Assembly: GCF_006716485.1 (NCBI RefSeq)
Contig: NZ_VFPD01000003.1
Span: forward strand, 124,001 to 188,000
Reading direction: 5' to 3'
Origin: Chryseobacterium aquifrigidense
GTDB taxonomy: Bacteria > Bacteroidota > Bacteroidia > Flavobacteriales > Weeksellaceae
Length of the DNA: 64,000 nt
Shown in pieces: positions 5,281-14,067 of the stretch. A program made the translations under genes and the position numbers. Numbering within the stretch: position 1 is the first letter of the stretch; each line of letters begins with the position of its first letter. A model generated the notes under the pieces. That model ran no database searches. It had not been told where the DNA came from and saw nothing but the letters and a program-made list of their open reading frames with translations.

Positions 5281-5340
5281 TCCCATCCTTTGGAGGGGTG
5301 GCGAAAATTCAAAGAATTTTTGACGGGGTGGTTTAAAAAA
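5281..5340. repeat. Short interspersed element with AAAATTC/GAATTTT hairpin
   Basis: A GGAGGGGTGGC...GGGGTGG segment encloses the perfect hairpin AAAATTC-AAA-GAATTTT. I associate phrases like this with dispersed intergenic repeats in flavobacteria, from memory only. It lies just upstream of the phosphoesterase start. Confidence 0.35.
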
Positions 5341-5358
5341 GAAAAAACAATTAAAAAA

Positions 5359-5922
5359 ATGAAACCCAATATATTTTTTACAGCAGACCATCATTTTGGT
5401 CACGAGAATATTATAAAGTTTTCAGAGAGACCCTTTGAATCACTGGACCACATGAATGAAGAACTTATTAAAAGATGGAATGAAAAGATTGAGCCTGGTG
5501 ATACAGTCTACCATTTAGGAGACATGAGTTTAGGAAAACCAGACTTTACAAAAGAGATTTTGGATAGATTAAATGGAAATATCCATCTGATTAAAGGCAA
5601 TCATGAAGGAGCAGCTTTAACGTATCCCAAACGATTTACCTCCATCAGAGATTATCACGAACTGAAAATTGATGAGCCGGACCAAAGCAATGGCAAACAG
5701 AAAATTATTCTTTTCCATTACGCCATGCGTACCTGGAATGGCTCACATCGCGGTGTCTGGCAGTTATACGGTCATTCACACGGAACCCTGCCGGATGATG
5801 AGATGGCACTCAGTTTTGACGTTGGGGTAGACTGCCACAATTTTTATCCGGTTTCCTACGAGGAAGTCAAAGAAATAATGAAAAGGAAAAAATGGACGCC
5901 TCCATTTGCTCCAAGAAACTAA
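5359..5922 (+). CDS. Calcineurin-like metallophosphoesterase
   Basis: Started at the ATG at 5359 this gives 187 residues. The same frame reaches back to a TTG at 5290, but that part lies in an intergenic repeat. Metal-binding motifs in order are TADHHFGH (Asp10, His12), LGDMSLG, KGNHEG, a central HYAMRTW and YGHSHG. This is a compact phosphoesterase of the YfcE/phage type. In this island it could remove 2'- or 3'-phosphates or open cyclic phosphates before ligation, but the motifs do not fix the substrate. It lies 193 nt after the ligase gene and upstream of two exonucleases. Confidence 0.85.
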   Translation: MKPNIFFTADHHFGHENIIKFSERPFESLDHMNEELIKRWNEKIEPGDTVYHLGDMSLGKPDFTKEILDRLNGNIHLIKGNHEGAALTYPKRFTSIRDYHELKIDEPDQSNGKQKIILFHYAMRTWNGSHRGVWQLYGHSHGTLPDDEMALSFDVGVDCHNFYPVSYEEVKEIMKRKKWTPPFAPRN

Positions 5923-6001
5923 CAATTAACAATGAAAGGAAGCTGAAGAGAACTATAAACCTGATAACTTCTAACCTCCAGTTTCTAATTTCAAAAAAAT
6001 C

Positions 6002-6544
6002 ATGAAGACAACCAATGAGATCATAATCATCGATCTGGAAGCCACATGCTGGGAAAACGACAGAATTCCCGTCGGGCAACAGGTCGATATTATCGAAATA
6101 GGGATTTGTAAATTAAACTTAACATCAAAAGCAATTTCCCAAAAACAAAGCATTTATGTAATTCCTGAAAGATCAGAAATCAACAGATTCTGTACAGAAC
6201 TGACCGGAATTACTCCTCAACTGATAGAAGAAAAAGGAATCTATTTTGAAGAAGCCTGTGAAATGATCAGAGATCAATACAGTTCCGCACCGCTTACATG
6301 GGCAGGATATGGAAACTTTGATGGAGAGCAGATTATAGAACAGTGTGACTGGCTCGGGATAACCAATCCTTTTTCAGAAAACTATATGAATGTGATGCAT
6401 GAATTTAAAAGACATTTTAAATTACACAAACAAATAGGACTTAAAAGAGCCTTGAGTTATCTGAATATGGAATTTGAAGGTACCCATCACAGCGGAGCAG
6501 ACGATGCTTACAATACAGCCAGAATTTTAAGTAAGATTCTGTAA
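6002..6544 (+). CDS. ERI-1/DnaQ-type 3'-5' exonuclease, copy A
   Basis: This 180-residue DEDDh exonuclease has motif ExoI DLEATCW (Asp11, Glu13), ExoII WAGYGNFD (Asp107) and ExoIII HHSGADDA near the C terminus, with the His and Asp of the DEDDh signature. The DLEATCW form and short length match the ERI-1/3'hExo group, whose members trim RNA 3' ends and histone-type stem-loops. It may trim tails of the tRNA-like or stem-loop RNAs nearby. A paralogue follows after 106 nt; the two clearly arose by duplication. Confidence 0.88.
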   Translation: MKTTNEIIIIDLEATCWENDRIPVGQQVDIIEIGICKLNLTSKAISQKQSIYVIPERSEINRFCTELTGITPQLIEEKGIYFEEACEMIRDQYSSAPLTWAGYGNFDGEQIIEQCDWLGITNPFSENYMNVMHEFKRHFKLHKQIGLKRALSYLNMEFEGTHHSGADDAYNTARILSKIL

Positions 6545-6650
6545 ATAGTAATCAGAATGGAAGACTGAAACTAAAGGCGGGAGGTAATTCACAGACTATG
6601 GAAACTTCCCGTATCCGTCTTCTATCCTTTAACAATTAAATTTTAAACAA

Positions 6651-7205
6651 GTGAAAACAACAGAAAATATATTAATAGTAGACCTTGAAGCAACGTGCTG
6701 GGAAAACCGGCCGCCAAGAGGTCAGGAAAGTGAGATCATCGAAATCGGAGTATGCATTATGAATGCAAAAACCGGTAAGATCTCTAAAAATGAAGGGATT
6801 TTAATAAAACCCCAACATTCAAAAGTAAGTCCGTTCTGTACGGAATTGACGACCCTTACCCAAAATATGCTGGATCATGAAGGCATTATGCTGGATGACG
6901 CTTTTGATATCCTGAGAGCAGAGTATGATTCCGAAGAACTGACATGGGCAAGCTATGGAAATTACGATCTGAATATGCTTCAGAATCAGGCAAGAAGATT
7001 CTACACAGATTATCCGATGAGTGATGACCACATCAATGTGAAGACATTATTCGGTGAAATTCACCCTACCATCAGGAAAAGTGTCGGAATGAACAGAGCT
7101 TTGGGTGAATTGGGGATGACTTTAGAAGGTACCCACCACAGAGGAGTGGATGATGCCAAAAATATTGCAAAGATTCTGCATTGGTGTCTTCAAAAGTCCT
7201 TATAA
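6651..7205 (+). CDS. ERI-1/DnaQ-type 3'-5' exonuclease, copy B
   Basis: The protein has 184 residues and uses a GTG start; no upstream ATG is available in frame. The catalytic motifs are DLEATCW (Asp11, Glu13), WASYGNYD and HHRGVDDA, so all DEDDh residues are present as in copy A. Identity is highest around the motifs and lower in the helices between, which suggests different RNA preferences after duplication. No other domain is present. Both copies are read in the same direction as the ligase. Confidence 0.88.
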   Translation: MKTTENILIVDLEATCWENRPPRGQESEIIEIGVCIMNAKTGKISKNEGILIKPQHSKVSPFCTELTTLTQNMLDHEGIMLDDAFDILRAEYDSEELTWASYGNYDLNMLQNQARRFYTDYPMSDDHINVKTLFGEIHPTIRKSVGMNRALGELGMTLEGTHHRGVDDAKNIAKILHWCLQKSL

Positions 7206-7248
7206 AATTTTAAAAATTCATATATTTAAATATCTTGATTCTTAATAT

Positions 7249-8283
7249 ATGATTGAAAAATATAATGTGCTGGAGCATATCAGAATGCGACCTGCAATGT
7301 ATATAGGTTTTCTGAACCATTTTGGCTTTAATGAATTAGTAAGCTATTTTATTGAAGATTTCATCAGAGCAGGAATCTATGATATCATTTTCATCCTGAA
7401 AAAAGATAATAGACTGATCATGAAATGGACCAGTCCTGAAAAAACGCTTTTTAATACAGAAATCATAAAGAGTATTGATCAATATAAACAAGGAGAGTTT
7501 TATTTATCATTGGCAGGTATTATTGCACTGACGGAGTATTCTTCAATTGAGATTAATGGTTTACCTGTATTACAATCAGAAAAAGGAAATTTTGATATTT
7601 TGGGCAGCATCAATCATATTAATGAAGAAGAAGCATGCAGTTGGATGATTGATTTCATTCCTGATCAGGATATTTTTAAAGGTTTGATTTTGAGTTACAA
7701 GGTTTTGAATGATTTATTCAGAAGATTTTCCTTTTTGAATCCAAATTTGAAAATAAGAAGTATTGATGAATCTGGAGATGAACAACAGATTAATATTTTT
7801 CATTATTCAGATGGTTTAGCTGAGATCATAGATTATGAAGTGCAAAAGAGATTGCAGTATGATTTCTGTTTTTTTACATTGAATTTTCAGAAAAAAACAG
7901 AATATTCATATTCAGTAGCATTTGCCTTTGTTGATAGCCAGATCTTTAAACCTAAAATCAAGATGTACGCCAATTATAAAGAAACCATTTTGGGAGGATC
8001 TTTACTGGATGGAATTATACAGGGATTTAAGATGTTTTTGAAGAAAGAAGCGGCAAAGAGAGATATAAAATTGAATATAAGTTCGTCAAGACTAAAAAAA
8101 CACCTGTTGCTTTATGGTTCTGTGCAGGGAGATCTTACATTTTTGGGTTCAACAAGATGGAAGCTTGGAACTCCAAAAGTACAGACAGAAATTAAGAAAT
8201 TTATGTATGAAGAACTGAAACTTTATTTTGCTAACAATGAAGATAAGGCAATTCATATTCTACAAATCGTACAGGATGAATAG
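7249..8283 (+). CDS. Degenerate GyrB/GHKL-like protein
   Basis: The N terminus, NVLEHIRMRPAMYIG, is the entry motif of the GyrB/ParE ATPase. ELVSYFIEDFIR sits where the E..DN helix should be but lacks the Mg-binding Asn. No DxGxG is found, and YLSLAGIIALTEYSSIEI replaces the GxxGxG segment. The second half resembles the GyrB transducer domain: FHYSDGLAEIIDY, a GG-containing turn, and STRWKLGTPKVQ in place of the QTK loop. The result is a 344-residue pseudo-ATPase with no topoisomerase C-terminal parts. Its role in an RNA island is unknown. It could be a structural or sensor paralogue. Confidence 0.6.
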   Translation: MIEKYNVLEHIRMRPAMYIGFLNHFGFNELVSYFIEDFIRAGIYDIIFILKKDNRLIMKWTSPEKTLFNTEIIKSIDQYKQGEFYLSLAGIIALTEYSSIEINGLPVLQSEKGNFDILGSINHINEEEACSWMIDFIPDQDIFKGLILSYKVLNDLFRRFSFLNPNLKIRSIDESGDEQQINIFHYSDGLAEIIDYEVQKRLQYDFCFFTLNFQKKTEYSYSVAFAFVDSQIFKPKIKMYANYKETILGGSLLDGIIQGFKMFLKKEAAKRDIKLNISSSRLKKHLLLYGSVQGDLTFLGSTRWKLGTPKVQTEIKKFMYEELKLYFANNEDKAIHILQIVQDE

Positions 8284-8286
8284 TAT

Positions 8287-8320
8287 AAAAAGGCTCCCTT
8301 TAATATGGGAGCTTTTTTTG
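8287..8320 (+). terminator. Terminator after the GHKL-like gene
   Basis: GGCTCCC and GGGAGC form a stem followed by seven T, four bases after the stop codon. Confidence 0.8.
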
Positions 8321-8520
8321 CTATTATAGACAATACTTTCACTGATTGTATCAAATAATTCCTCCGGAATAGAATGTCCCATCCCTTCAATGAGAAGCCA
8401 TTAGGCATTGGGAATAGAATCCGCAATATCTTTTCCACAATCAGGATGAATGATCAGAGTAGGAACTCTTATTTTCTTTAAGAGTTCAGCATCATACTGG
8501 AAAGAGCCTATAGCTAAAGG
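8321..8520 (-). pseudogene. Remnant of an alpha/beta hydrolase
   Basis: Read on the minus strand, the frame gives FQYDAELLKKIRVPTLIIHP, then DCGKDIADSIPNA, an in-frame stop, and WLLIEGMGHSIPEELFDTI. These are the last strand, the Asp region and the GMGH catalytic-His segment of a typical alpha/beta hydrolase. A further stop lies just upstream, and no N-terminal half or nucleophile elbow exists. It is a decayed fragment. Confidence 0.7.
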
Positions 8521-8843
8521 TTACGGGATGATTTCATTTTGGTTTTGGTCCCTGTATTTATTATTTTAAAAAAAATTAACGTATCCGTAAGGTAAACTGA
8601 TTTTGCCGTATGGTATGATAATTTCTAAAATTAAGACACCAAATGATGTGTAAATATCATAGTAGACAGCTTTTATCTACTTTTTTATCAATATATCTTT
8701 AAACAGGGAATTGTTTTTGTTTAGTTAAATGCTTTAATAGCAATTGTTTTATTAACTTAATATTTGTTAAAAAAATCACTTTTATGGGATAATTTACTGT
8801 CTCTCAGTCATTTTTTTTTATTTTAGCTGACAAGAATGAATTT
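8521..8843. other. AT-rich spacer, nothing recognised
   Basis: No credible ORF, RNA fold or repeat was found between the hydrolase remnant and the small ORF at 8844. Confidence 0.5.
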
Positions 8844-8957
8844 ATGCTTATTGATGAGGGTTTTAAGAGAAAATACTTAAACTGTAAAATAAAAGATATG
8901 GTTCCTTTTCTTAAAAAACTTATACCAAAAGATAAAAAAGAAGTCGTTGCTCAATAA
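8844..8957 (+). pseudogene. 37-codon duplicate of the DUF6493-like N terminus
   Basis: The peptide includes KIKDMVPFLKKLIPKDKKEVV. It aligns without gaps to KIHEIIPFLKELSNEERKTLV at the N terminus of the large protein that starts 34 nt later. It ends in TAA. It is either a remnant of a tandem duplication or a mini-paralogue; no downstream continuation is seen in any frame. Confidence 0.5.
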
Positions 8958-8991
8958 CCTGAAACAAATTTATACATCAAATTAGAAGCAC

Positions 8992-11688
8992 ATGAAAGAA
9001 AGACTTTATGAGATCCTTAATGAGGAAAAGATACATGAGATTATCCCTTTTTTAAAAGAGCTTAGTAATGAAGAAAGGAAAACACTGGTGCCATCTATAA
9101 AGAAAATGGATCGTGAGATCAGTAAAATTGTAATGACTAAAAACTCCTACCATACGGCAGGATCTGTGAATCAGCATTCCATTATAGATATAGCTTCATT
9201 TGTCTGCATGGACAAAAAGAATTTTGGTAAAAACTACTGGAGTCTTTTCCGCAATGCAGAACAGACTGATCAGATACTGGAATGGGGATGTCCGGATTGG
9301 TTTTCAGACTTTATCAATGAATCGGTTGAAGCTGAATTTACAGCATTTAATTATAAAGATATTTTAGGATGGACAGAGAAAGGATATGTACAGCCCAAAC
9401 CGGAATTATTGGGACACCATCTCAGTAATTACCCGGCAGATCTTGACGGCCATCCGGAAACCCTTAATACTCATTTTTGGTATTTGTGTGAATATCCTTC
9501 CAAATCTTTACCTTTCCGTAAAGAATGGTTCCCTATTGTTCAAAAGCTTATTACGGATAAGAAAATTGAGAGAAAAAGATTTCTGAAAGAGTGCCTGCTG
9601 GCTGCCAACAGAAACTTTAATAAAAATGTCACAGGTTGGTTTATGGATGCGTTTACATCATTAAAACCAACGGAAGAAGAATTAGCTGATCTACAGGATG
9701 AATTGCTTGCAGGACTTGTTTCTTCACAGTCAAAAGCGGTAAATACAATATTATCACATCTGAAAAAAATTGTGGAAACTTCTGAATTTAAAAATGAAGA
9801 ATTTTCCCATTACCTTCCGAATCTACTGAGTTCAGAGGTAAAAACAGTAGTGGTTTCCAGTCTGGGACTTACTGAAAAAATATTCCAGAGAAAGAAAATA
9901 GATCCGGATATGCTTGGAATGGCTTTAAGTACAGCGTTTGTCAGTAAAGATGATGGTATACAATCAAAAGCAGCGAAGATCATCCTTAAATATATTCCGG
10001 CTTCAGAAAATATGATAGTAGCTCTGTCTCATTATTCTGATAATATATTATCCAATGTGCGTCCTCTTTTGGTAAAATATATTGAAGAGAAACAGCCGGA
10101 ACTGGAGGCGATTGCTTCAGAAAAACTGTTGCTGACTTCCGATAGAAATGCAGTACAGATACTTCAGAATTTTGAAGATCTTATGTTCTATCTGCCTCTG
10201 GCAATGGATGATCCATATAGCTATCACTGTGATATTGCTTTGACGGGATTTATCAGGTTTGCCGGAGATGTGGATGAAGATTCTGTAAAACTGATGGAAC
10301 CCGTGTTTTTGAAAGCCTGTAAAACCATTGCAAAATGGGAAGTTCCTTATCTGAATGTTTTACTATGCAATGCCATTATCAATTATGGGCTGGCTTTAAT
10401 GGAGAAATATCCGGTTCAGCTGAAGAATCTGGAAAAAATATACCAGAAAACCAAAGAAGAGGAAGCGACAAGAGAGTCTTACTCCAATTATCAGAAAAAA
10501 TTAGGTCCTATAGAAGATGTTGGAGCAGATTGCCCTGCAAGACAGGCTTTTAAGGATATAGCTATATATGCAGTTGAAAAAATAAAATCCGGGGACAAAC
10601 TCCCTTTATTGTTTCCTATTACCCATGCACCATGCTGGATTTCTCCTGTAACACTGGTGGAGAGATTGGAGCGCTATCAGGAAAATAATGCAGAACCTCA
10701 TCATCTGGATATTCAGCTGGCCCTGCAACGTTGTGCTTTGGATGATACTTCAAAAGCTATTGCAGAAGCAGAAAAAAGATTAAAAGGCGAATATAAAGAA
10801 TTACTGCTTTTCTTCTTTGGAAAAAATGCAAAGCCGGAAGGTAAGTTTATCCATCCTTCATGGTGGATGACAGCTGGAATTACGCGTTCACCTGAAACAG
10901 TTTTTGAGGAATTTAAAGATTTCGGATATAATAATATTCCTGCAGAATTCTTTACTGGAGATTACCAATGGAAAACCATTGACAATAAGAAAAATTCATA
11001 CTATCCGGTAGAATTGAATATTACGATTCCAAAATATCATCTTGAAAAAAGAAAAGAACCTCTGTTCATGGAATATTTTGTTGCAGAGCAGAAAGAGCTT
11101 AATGAAATTCCTGCGCTGATGCTTTGTTTCCCCAATACTCCTGCAAATGCACTGGCGAAAGTAATTAAATACTGCCTTTTCTATTCGGGAATTGCTGAAG
11201 TGTTTGAAAGAAGTCTTGTATTGAATACTGCGAATACGCTTTATCAGATTAAAAAACCTCTGGATGAAATCGGCTATCTGTTTCTTGGGACTATTTTCCT
11301 GGACAGTGATAAGACCATTCGCGGAACAGCTGCCGAAATCTGGCTTGAACATGTTTCTTGCCAGATGATGGATAATGCAAAGCTGGGAAGAGTAATTGGT
11401 CTGCACGAAAAACTGGAATGGGCACCGGTGAAAAGATTGACAGATCTTATGCAGCACCACATGCTTAATGTAAGTAAAAATCATAATACAGCTCTTGAGG
11501 AATTGATTTTCAATATTTTACTTCAAATGGAAGAACCTGTTACCAACCTGAAAAGAATTCTGGAAATCTACCACGAAGTATTGGCTTTGAACCATTCATT
11601 CGTACATCAGGAAGTCGTTGAAAAATTAAATATCTGGAAAGAAAACTCAAGCCTGAAAAAGATATGTAATCTTCTTCTGAAAAAATAG
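8992..11688 (+). CDS. DUF6493-like, helical-repeat protein (898 aa)
   Basis: A large soluble protein with no signal peptide, built almost wholly of amphipathic helices that suggest a HEAT/ARM-like solenoid. The N-terminal block (PFLKELSNEERKTLVPSIKKM) and overall size match my memory of DUF6493 proteins in Bacteroidetes. It ends three bases before a SWIM-domain gene, so the two form an operon. Similar large-repeat plus SWIM pairs occur beside MoxR/VWA or TROVE genes in other genomes. Here a TROVE/VWA protein lies about 1 kb downstream. A scaffold role is plausible but unproven. Confidence 0.6.
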   Translation: MKERLYEILNEEKIHEIIPFLKELSNEERKTLVPSIKKMDREISKIVMTKNSYHTAGSVNQHSIIDIASFVCMDKKNFGKNYWSLFRNAEQTDQILEWGCPDWFSDFINESVEAEFTAFNYKDILGWTEKGYVQPKPELLGHHLSNYPADLDGHPETLNTHFWYLCEYPSKSLPFRKEWFPIVQKLITDKKIERKRFLKECLLAANRNFNKNVTGWFMDAFTSLKPTEEELADLQDELLAGLVSSQSKAVNTILSHLKKIVETSEFKNEEFSHYLPNLLSSEVKTVVVSSLGLTEKIFQRKKIDPDMLGMALSTAFVSKDDGIQSKAAKIILKYIPASENMIVALSHYSDNILSNVRPLLVKYIEEKQPELEAIASEKLLLTSDRNAVQILQNFEDLMFYLPLAMDDPYSYHCDIALTGFIRFAGDVDEDSVKLMEPVFLKACKTIAKWEVPYLNVLLCNAIINYGLALMEKYPVQLKNLEKIYQKTKEEEATRESYSNYQKKLGPIEDVGADCPARQAFKDIAIYAVEKIKSGDKLPLLFPITHAPCWISPVTLVERLERYQENNAEPHHLDIQLALQRCALDDTSKAIAEAEKRLKGEYKELLLFFFGKNAKPEGKFIHPSWWMTAGITRSPETVFEEFKDFGYNNIPAEFFTGDYQWKTIDNKKNSYYPVELNITIPKYHLEKRKEPLFMEYFVAEQKELNEIPALMLCFPNTPANALAKVIKYCLFYSGIAEVFERSLVLNTANTLYQIKKPLDEIGYLFLGTIFLDSDKTIRGTAAEIWLEHVSCQMMDNAKLGRVIGLHEKLEWAPVKRLTDLMQHHMLNVSKNHNTALEELIFNILLQMEEPVTNLKRILEIYHEVLALNHSFVHQEVVEKLNIWKENSSLKKICNLLLKK

Positions 11689-11691
11689 ATC

Positions 11692-13035
11692 ATGGGAGAT
11701 ACGCTTATTTACAACTATTCAGGTGTATCCTCTTTAGTTAGGAAAGGTGCACTTGAAGAGTTGTTTCTTGCGAAATACAGTGAGGTACATAAAAATACTG
11801 ATGCCCCCTGTTTCTTTTGGGGAAATGTAGGACAGCCTTTTATTCTGGCCAGATGTCTGATCACGCTTTCCAATATAGTGAAATCCAGTTTTAATCTATC
11901 GCCGTTTCAGATGGTACTTCTTAAAGATCCTATAGTAACAGCAGGAAATGAAAGAGTAAAGTTTGAAGGTTTTTCCCATTGTGCAGGAGTTTACGCAAGA
12001 GTAGATGTCCTGCCGGATGGATTGGATGGAGAGTTTCTTGAAAACGGAACGACAAATGTGGATTTCAATCAGCCTATGATAACGGCATTAGGAAGCGTCC
12101 GTCCGAATGAAAAAATTATGCTTTCCGTAGGACAAAAAGAAGTAGAGTTATACAAGGAGGAAACCAGGGTAACAGAAAGAAAAGTACCGTTGCCTGCAAA
12201 ATGGATCAAAGGACTGGGAACTGTTCAGGTGTATTTATCAGAATCGGAAAAGCGTTATACCTTCAATAAAATCCAGACACAGCAGTTGTTTAGAGGAATG
12301 CCGAAAGGAGTGGTGAAGTCAGATTATTATTTAATTGTGAGAGGTAATAAACCTATATTTTCTCCCGTGAAATCCGTAGATTCTGTTTGTGTAGGAGGAC
12401 TTCACAGGCTTCGGCTTTTAGAACCTATTCTTCCTTATATTGATAGCATGCAGGTTTTTCCACATGCAAATATGCAGTCTACCACATGGCAGCTTTATAT
12501 GGGAAATATTCGTTTCACTTTTTCTTTATCGAGAGAATGCTGGAGAGGCTTTTCAGGAGAAGGGACCCTGTTGGATAACCTGATTTCAGATGTTCCTGAT
12601 GAATGGGTTGACGCGCTGGATAAATATGCTTATACCAATCAGTCTTTTAACCCTGGCAGACTTGCCCGGGAAGAGAATATCAGTTTGAGCAAAATTGAAA
12701 ATATAACAGGCAGGCTTGCCGCAATGGGATTACTGGGTTATGATCTTGATGACAGAGAATTTTTCTACCGTAGACTTCCTTTTAAATTAAGTCGTATTAT
12801 TGGGCTCAATCCCCGCATAAAAAATGCCGAAAAACTGATTGAGGACGGAAAAGTAGAAATCTTAAACAATAATAAAGAAAGAACAGAAGCCAGAGTAAAA
12901 GGAACCGATGTGAACCATACGGTAATCATTGAAGAAGAGAAAGAACGCTGTACCTGCGAATGGTTCAGTAAATATCAGGGAGAAAGAGGACCCTGTAAAC
13001 ATGTGCTGGCAGTTAAAAGACTGGTTAATGTTTAA
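11692..13035 (+). CDS. SWIM zinc-finger protein
   Basis: The protein has 447 residues. The SWIM motif lies at the extreme C terminus as CTCEWFSKYQGERGPCKH, giving the C-x-C...C-x-H ligands of a zinc site that binds nucleic acid or protein. The bulk upstream is a beta-rich unknown region, followed by a winged-helix-like stretch around residues 315-350 (FNPGRLAREENISLSKIENI). It is translationally coupled to the DUF6493-like gene three bases upstream. The pair probably forms one complex. No catalytic motif is seen. Confidence 0.75.
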   Translation: MGDTLIYNYSGVSSLVRKGALEELFLAKYSEVHKNTDAPCFFWGNVGQPFILARCLITLSNIVKSSFNLSPFQMVLLKDPIVTAGNERVKFEGFSHCAGVYARVDVLPDGLDGEFLENGTTNVDFNQPMITALGSVRPNEKIMLSVGQKEVELYKEETRVTERKVPLPAKWIKGLGTVQVYLSESEKRYTFNKIQTQQLFRGMPKGVVKSDYYLIVRGNKPIFSPVKSVDSVCVGGLHRLRLLEPILPYIDSMQVFPHANMQSTTWQLYMGNIRFTFSLSRECWRGFSGEGTLLDNLISDVPDEWVDALDKYAYTNQSFNPGRLAREENISLSKIENITGRLAAMGLLGYDLDDREFFYRRLPFKLSRIIGLNPRIKNAEKLIEDGKVEILNNNKERTEARVKGTDVNHTVIIEEEKERCTCEWFSKYQGERGPCKHVLAVKRLVNV

Positions 13036-13153
13036 AAATTCTAATACTTACCTTATTATTTTAATGGCAATCGCAGATGCGTAAATTCTGTTTTATCAGG
13101 GAAATTATTATCTTATTCTCTTCCGCCTCTGCATTGCCTGTTCAATGTGCTGT

Positions 13154-13606
13154 TTAATTTTCAGATTGCTTTATCCATTCTTCATAGCTTAATACACCTA
13201 ATTCGGGCTTACCTTCACCCTCAAGAATAGAAATAAACTCAAGCTGGTTTCCATCAGGATCATTAAAATAAATAGCCAGTGCAGGCATCCATGCAAATAC
13301 CATAGGCTCTGTACTTCCGTTTTTAAGGAAATTGTAAGCTTTTAAATCCTTTTTTTTAAGAAACTCCACAGAATAATTCAGAATATCTTCCTTACTGCTG
13401 GAAAAAGCAAAATGCCTGGTCTGAAGATTTTCCTTCTGCTCCCATAATCCGAGCATAAATTCTTTTCCATCTCCTACCCATAAAAAAGCAATAGGTCTGG
13501 TTTCATCCCTGTGAGCCAGTTTCAATCCCAGTACTTCTGTATAAAACTGTATCGCATTTTCAAGATTGCTCACCTGAACATGAGTCTCATATATTCCTTT
13601 AATCAT
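13154..13606 (-). CDS. VOC/glyoxalase-fold protein
   Basis: This 150-residue VOC protein opens with GIYETHVQVSNLENAIQFYTEVLGLKLAHRD, the usual beta-alpha entry with a metal-site His, and ends with AIYFNDPDGNQLEFISIL carrying the conserved Glu. It is most like general glyoxalase/bleomycin-resistance family members; the substrate cannot be read from sequence. It is oriented against its neighbours and is probably unrelated to the RNA island around it. Confidence 0.8.
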   Translation of the reverse strand: MIKGIYETHVQVSNLENAIQFYTEVLGLKLAHRDETRPIAFLWVGDGKEFMLGLWEQKENLQTRHFAFSSSKEDILNYSVEFLKKKDLKAYNFLKNGSTEPMVFAWMPALAIYFNDPDGNQLEFISILEGEGKPELGVLSYEEWIKQSEN

Positions 13607-13970
<364 letters not shown>

Positions 13971-14007
13971 CTACGCAAAAAGATTGCGCAATACTGTTTT
14001 TACTTTG
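13971..14007 (+). promoter_or_regulatory. rsr promoter with shared 20-nt motif
   Basis: CTACGCAAAAAGATTGCGCA (13971-13990), a 9-nt spacer, then TTACTTTG (14000-14007). The same motif with the same 9-nt spacing precedes the Y1 and Y3 RNAs. The dyad TRCGY-N9-RCGYA suggests a regulator site in place of a normal -33 box. Confidence 0.7.
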
Positions 14008-14067
14008 CATCAGAAATCAGAGAGGAAGTATCAATTCTTCTCCATGTTTAACAAAAAAACAGTAACC

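Noticed and set aside
13984..14067. TTG at 13984 as the start of Rsr
   Set aside because: It lies inside the shared promoter motif, upstream of the -7 element, so it cannot be in the mRNA.
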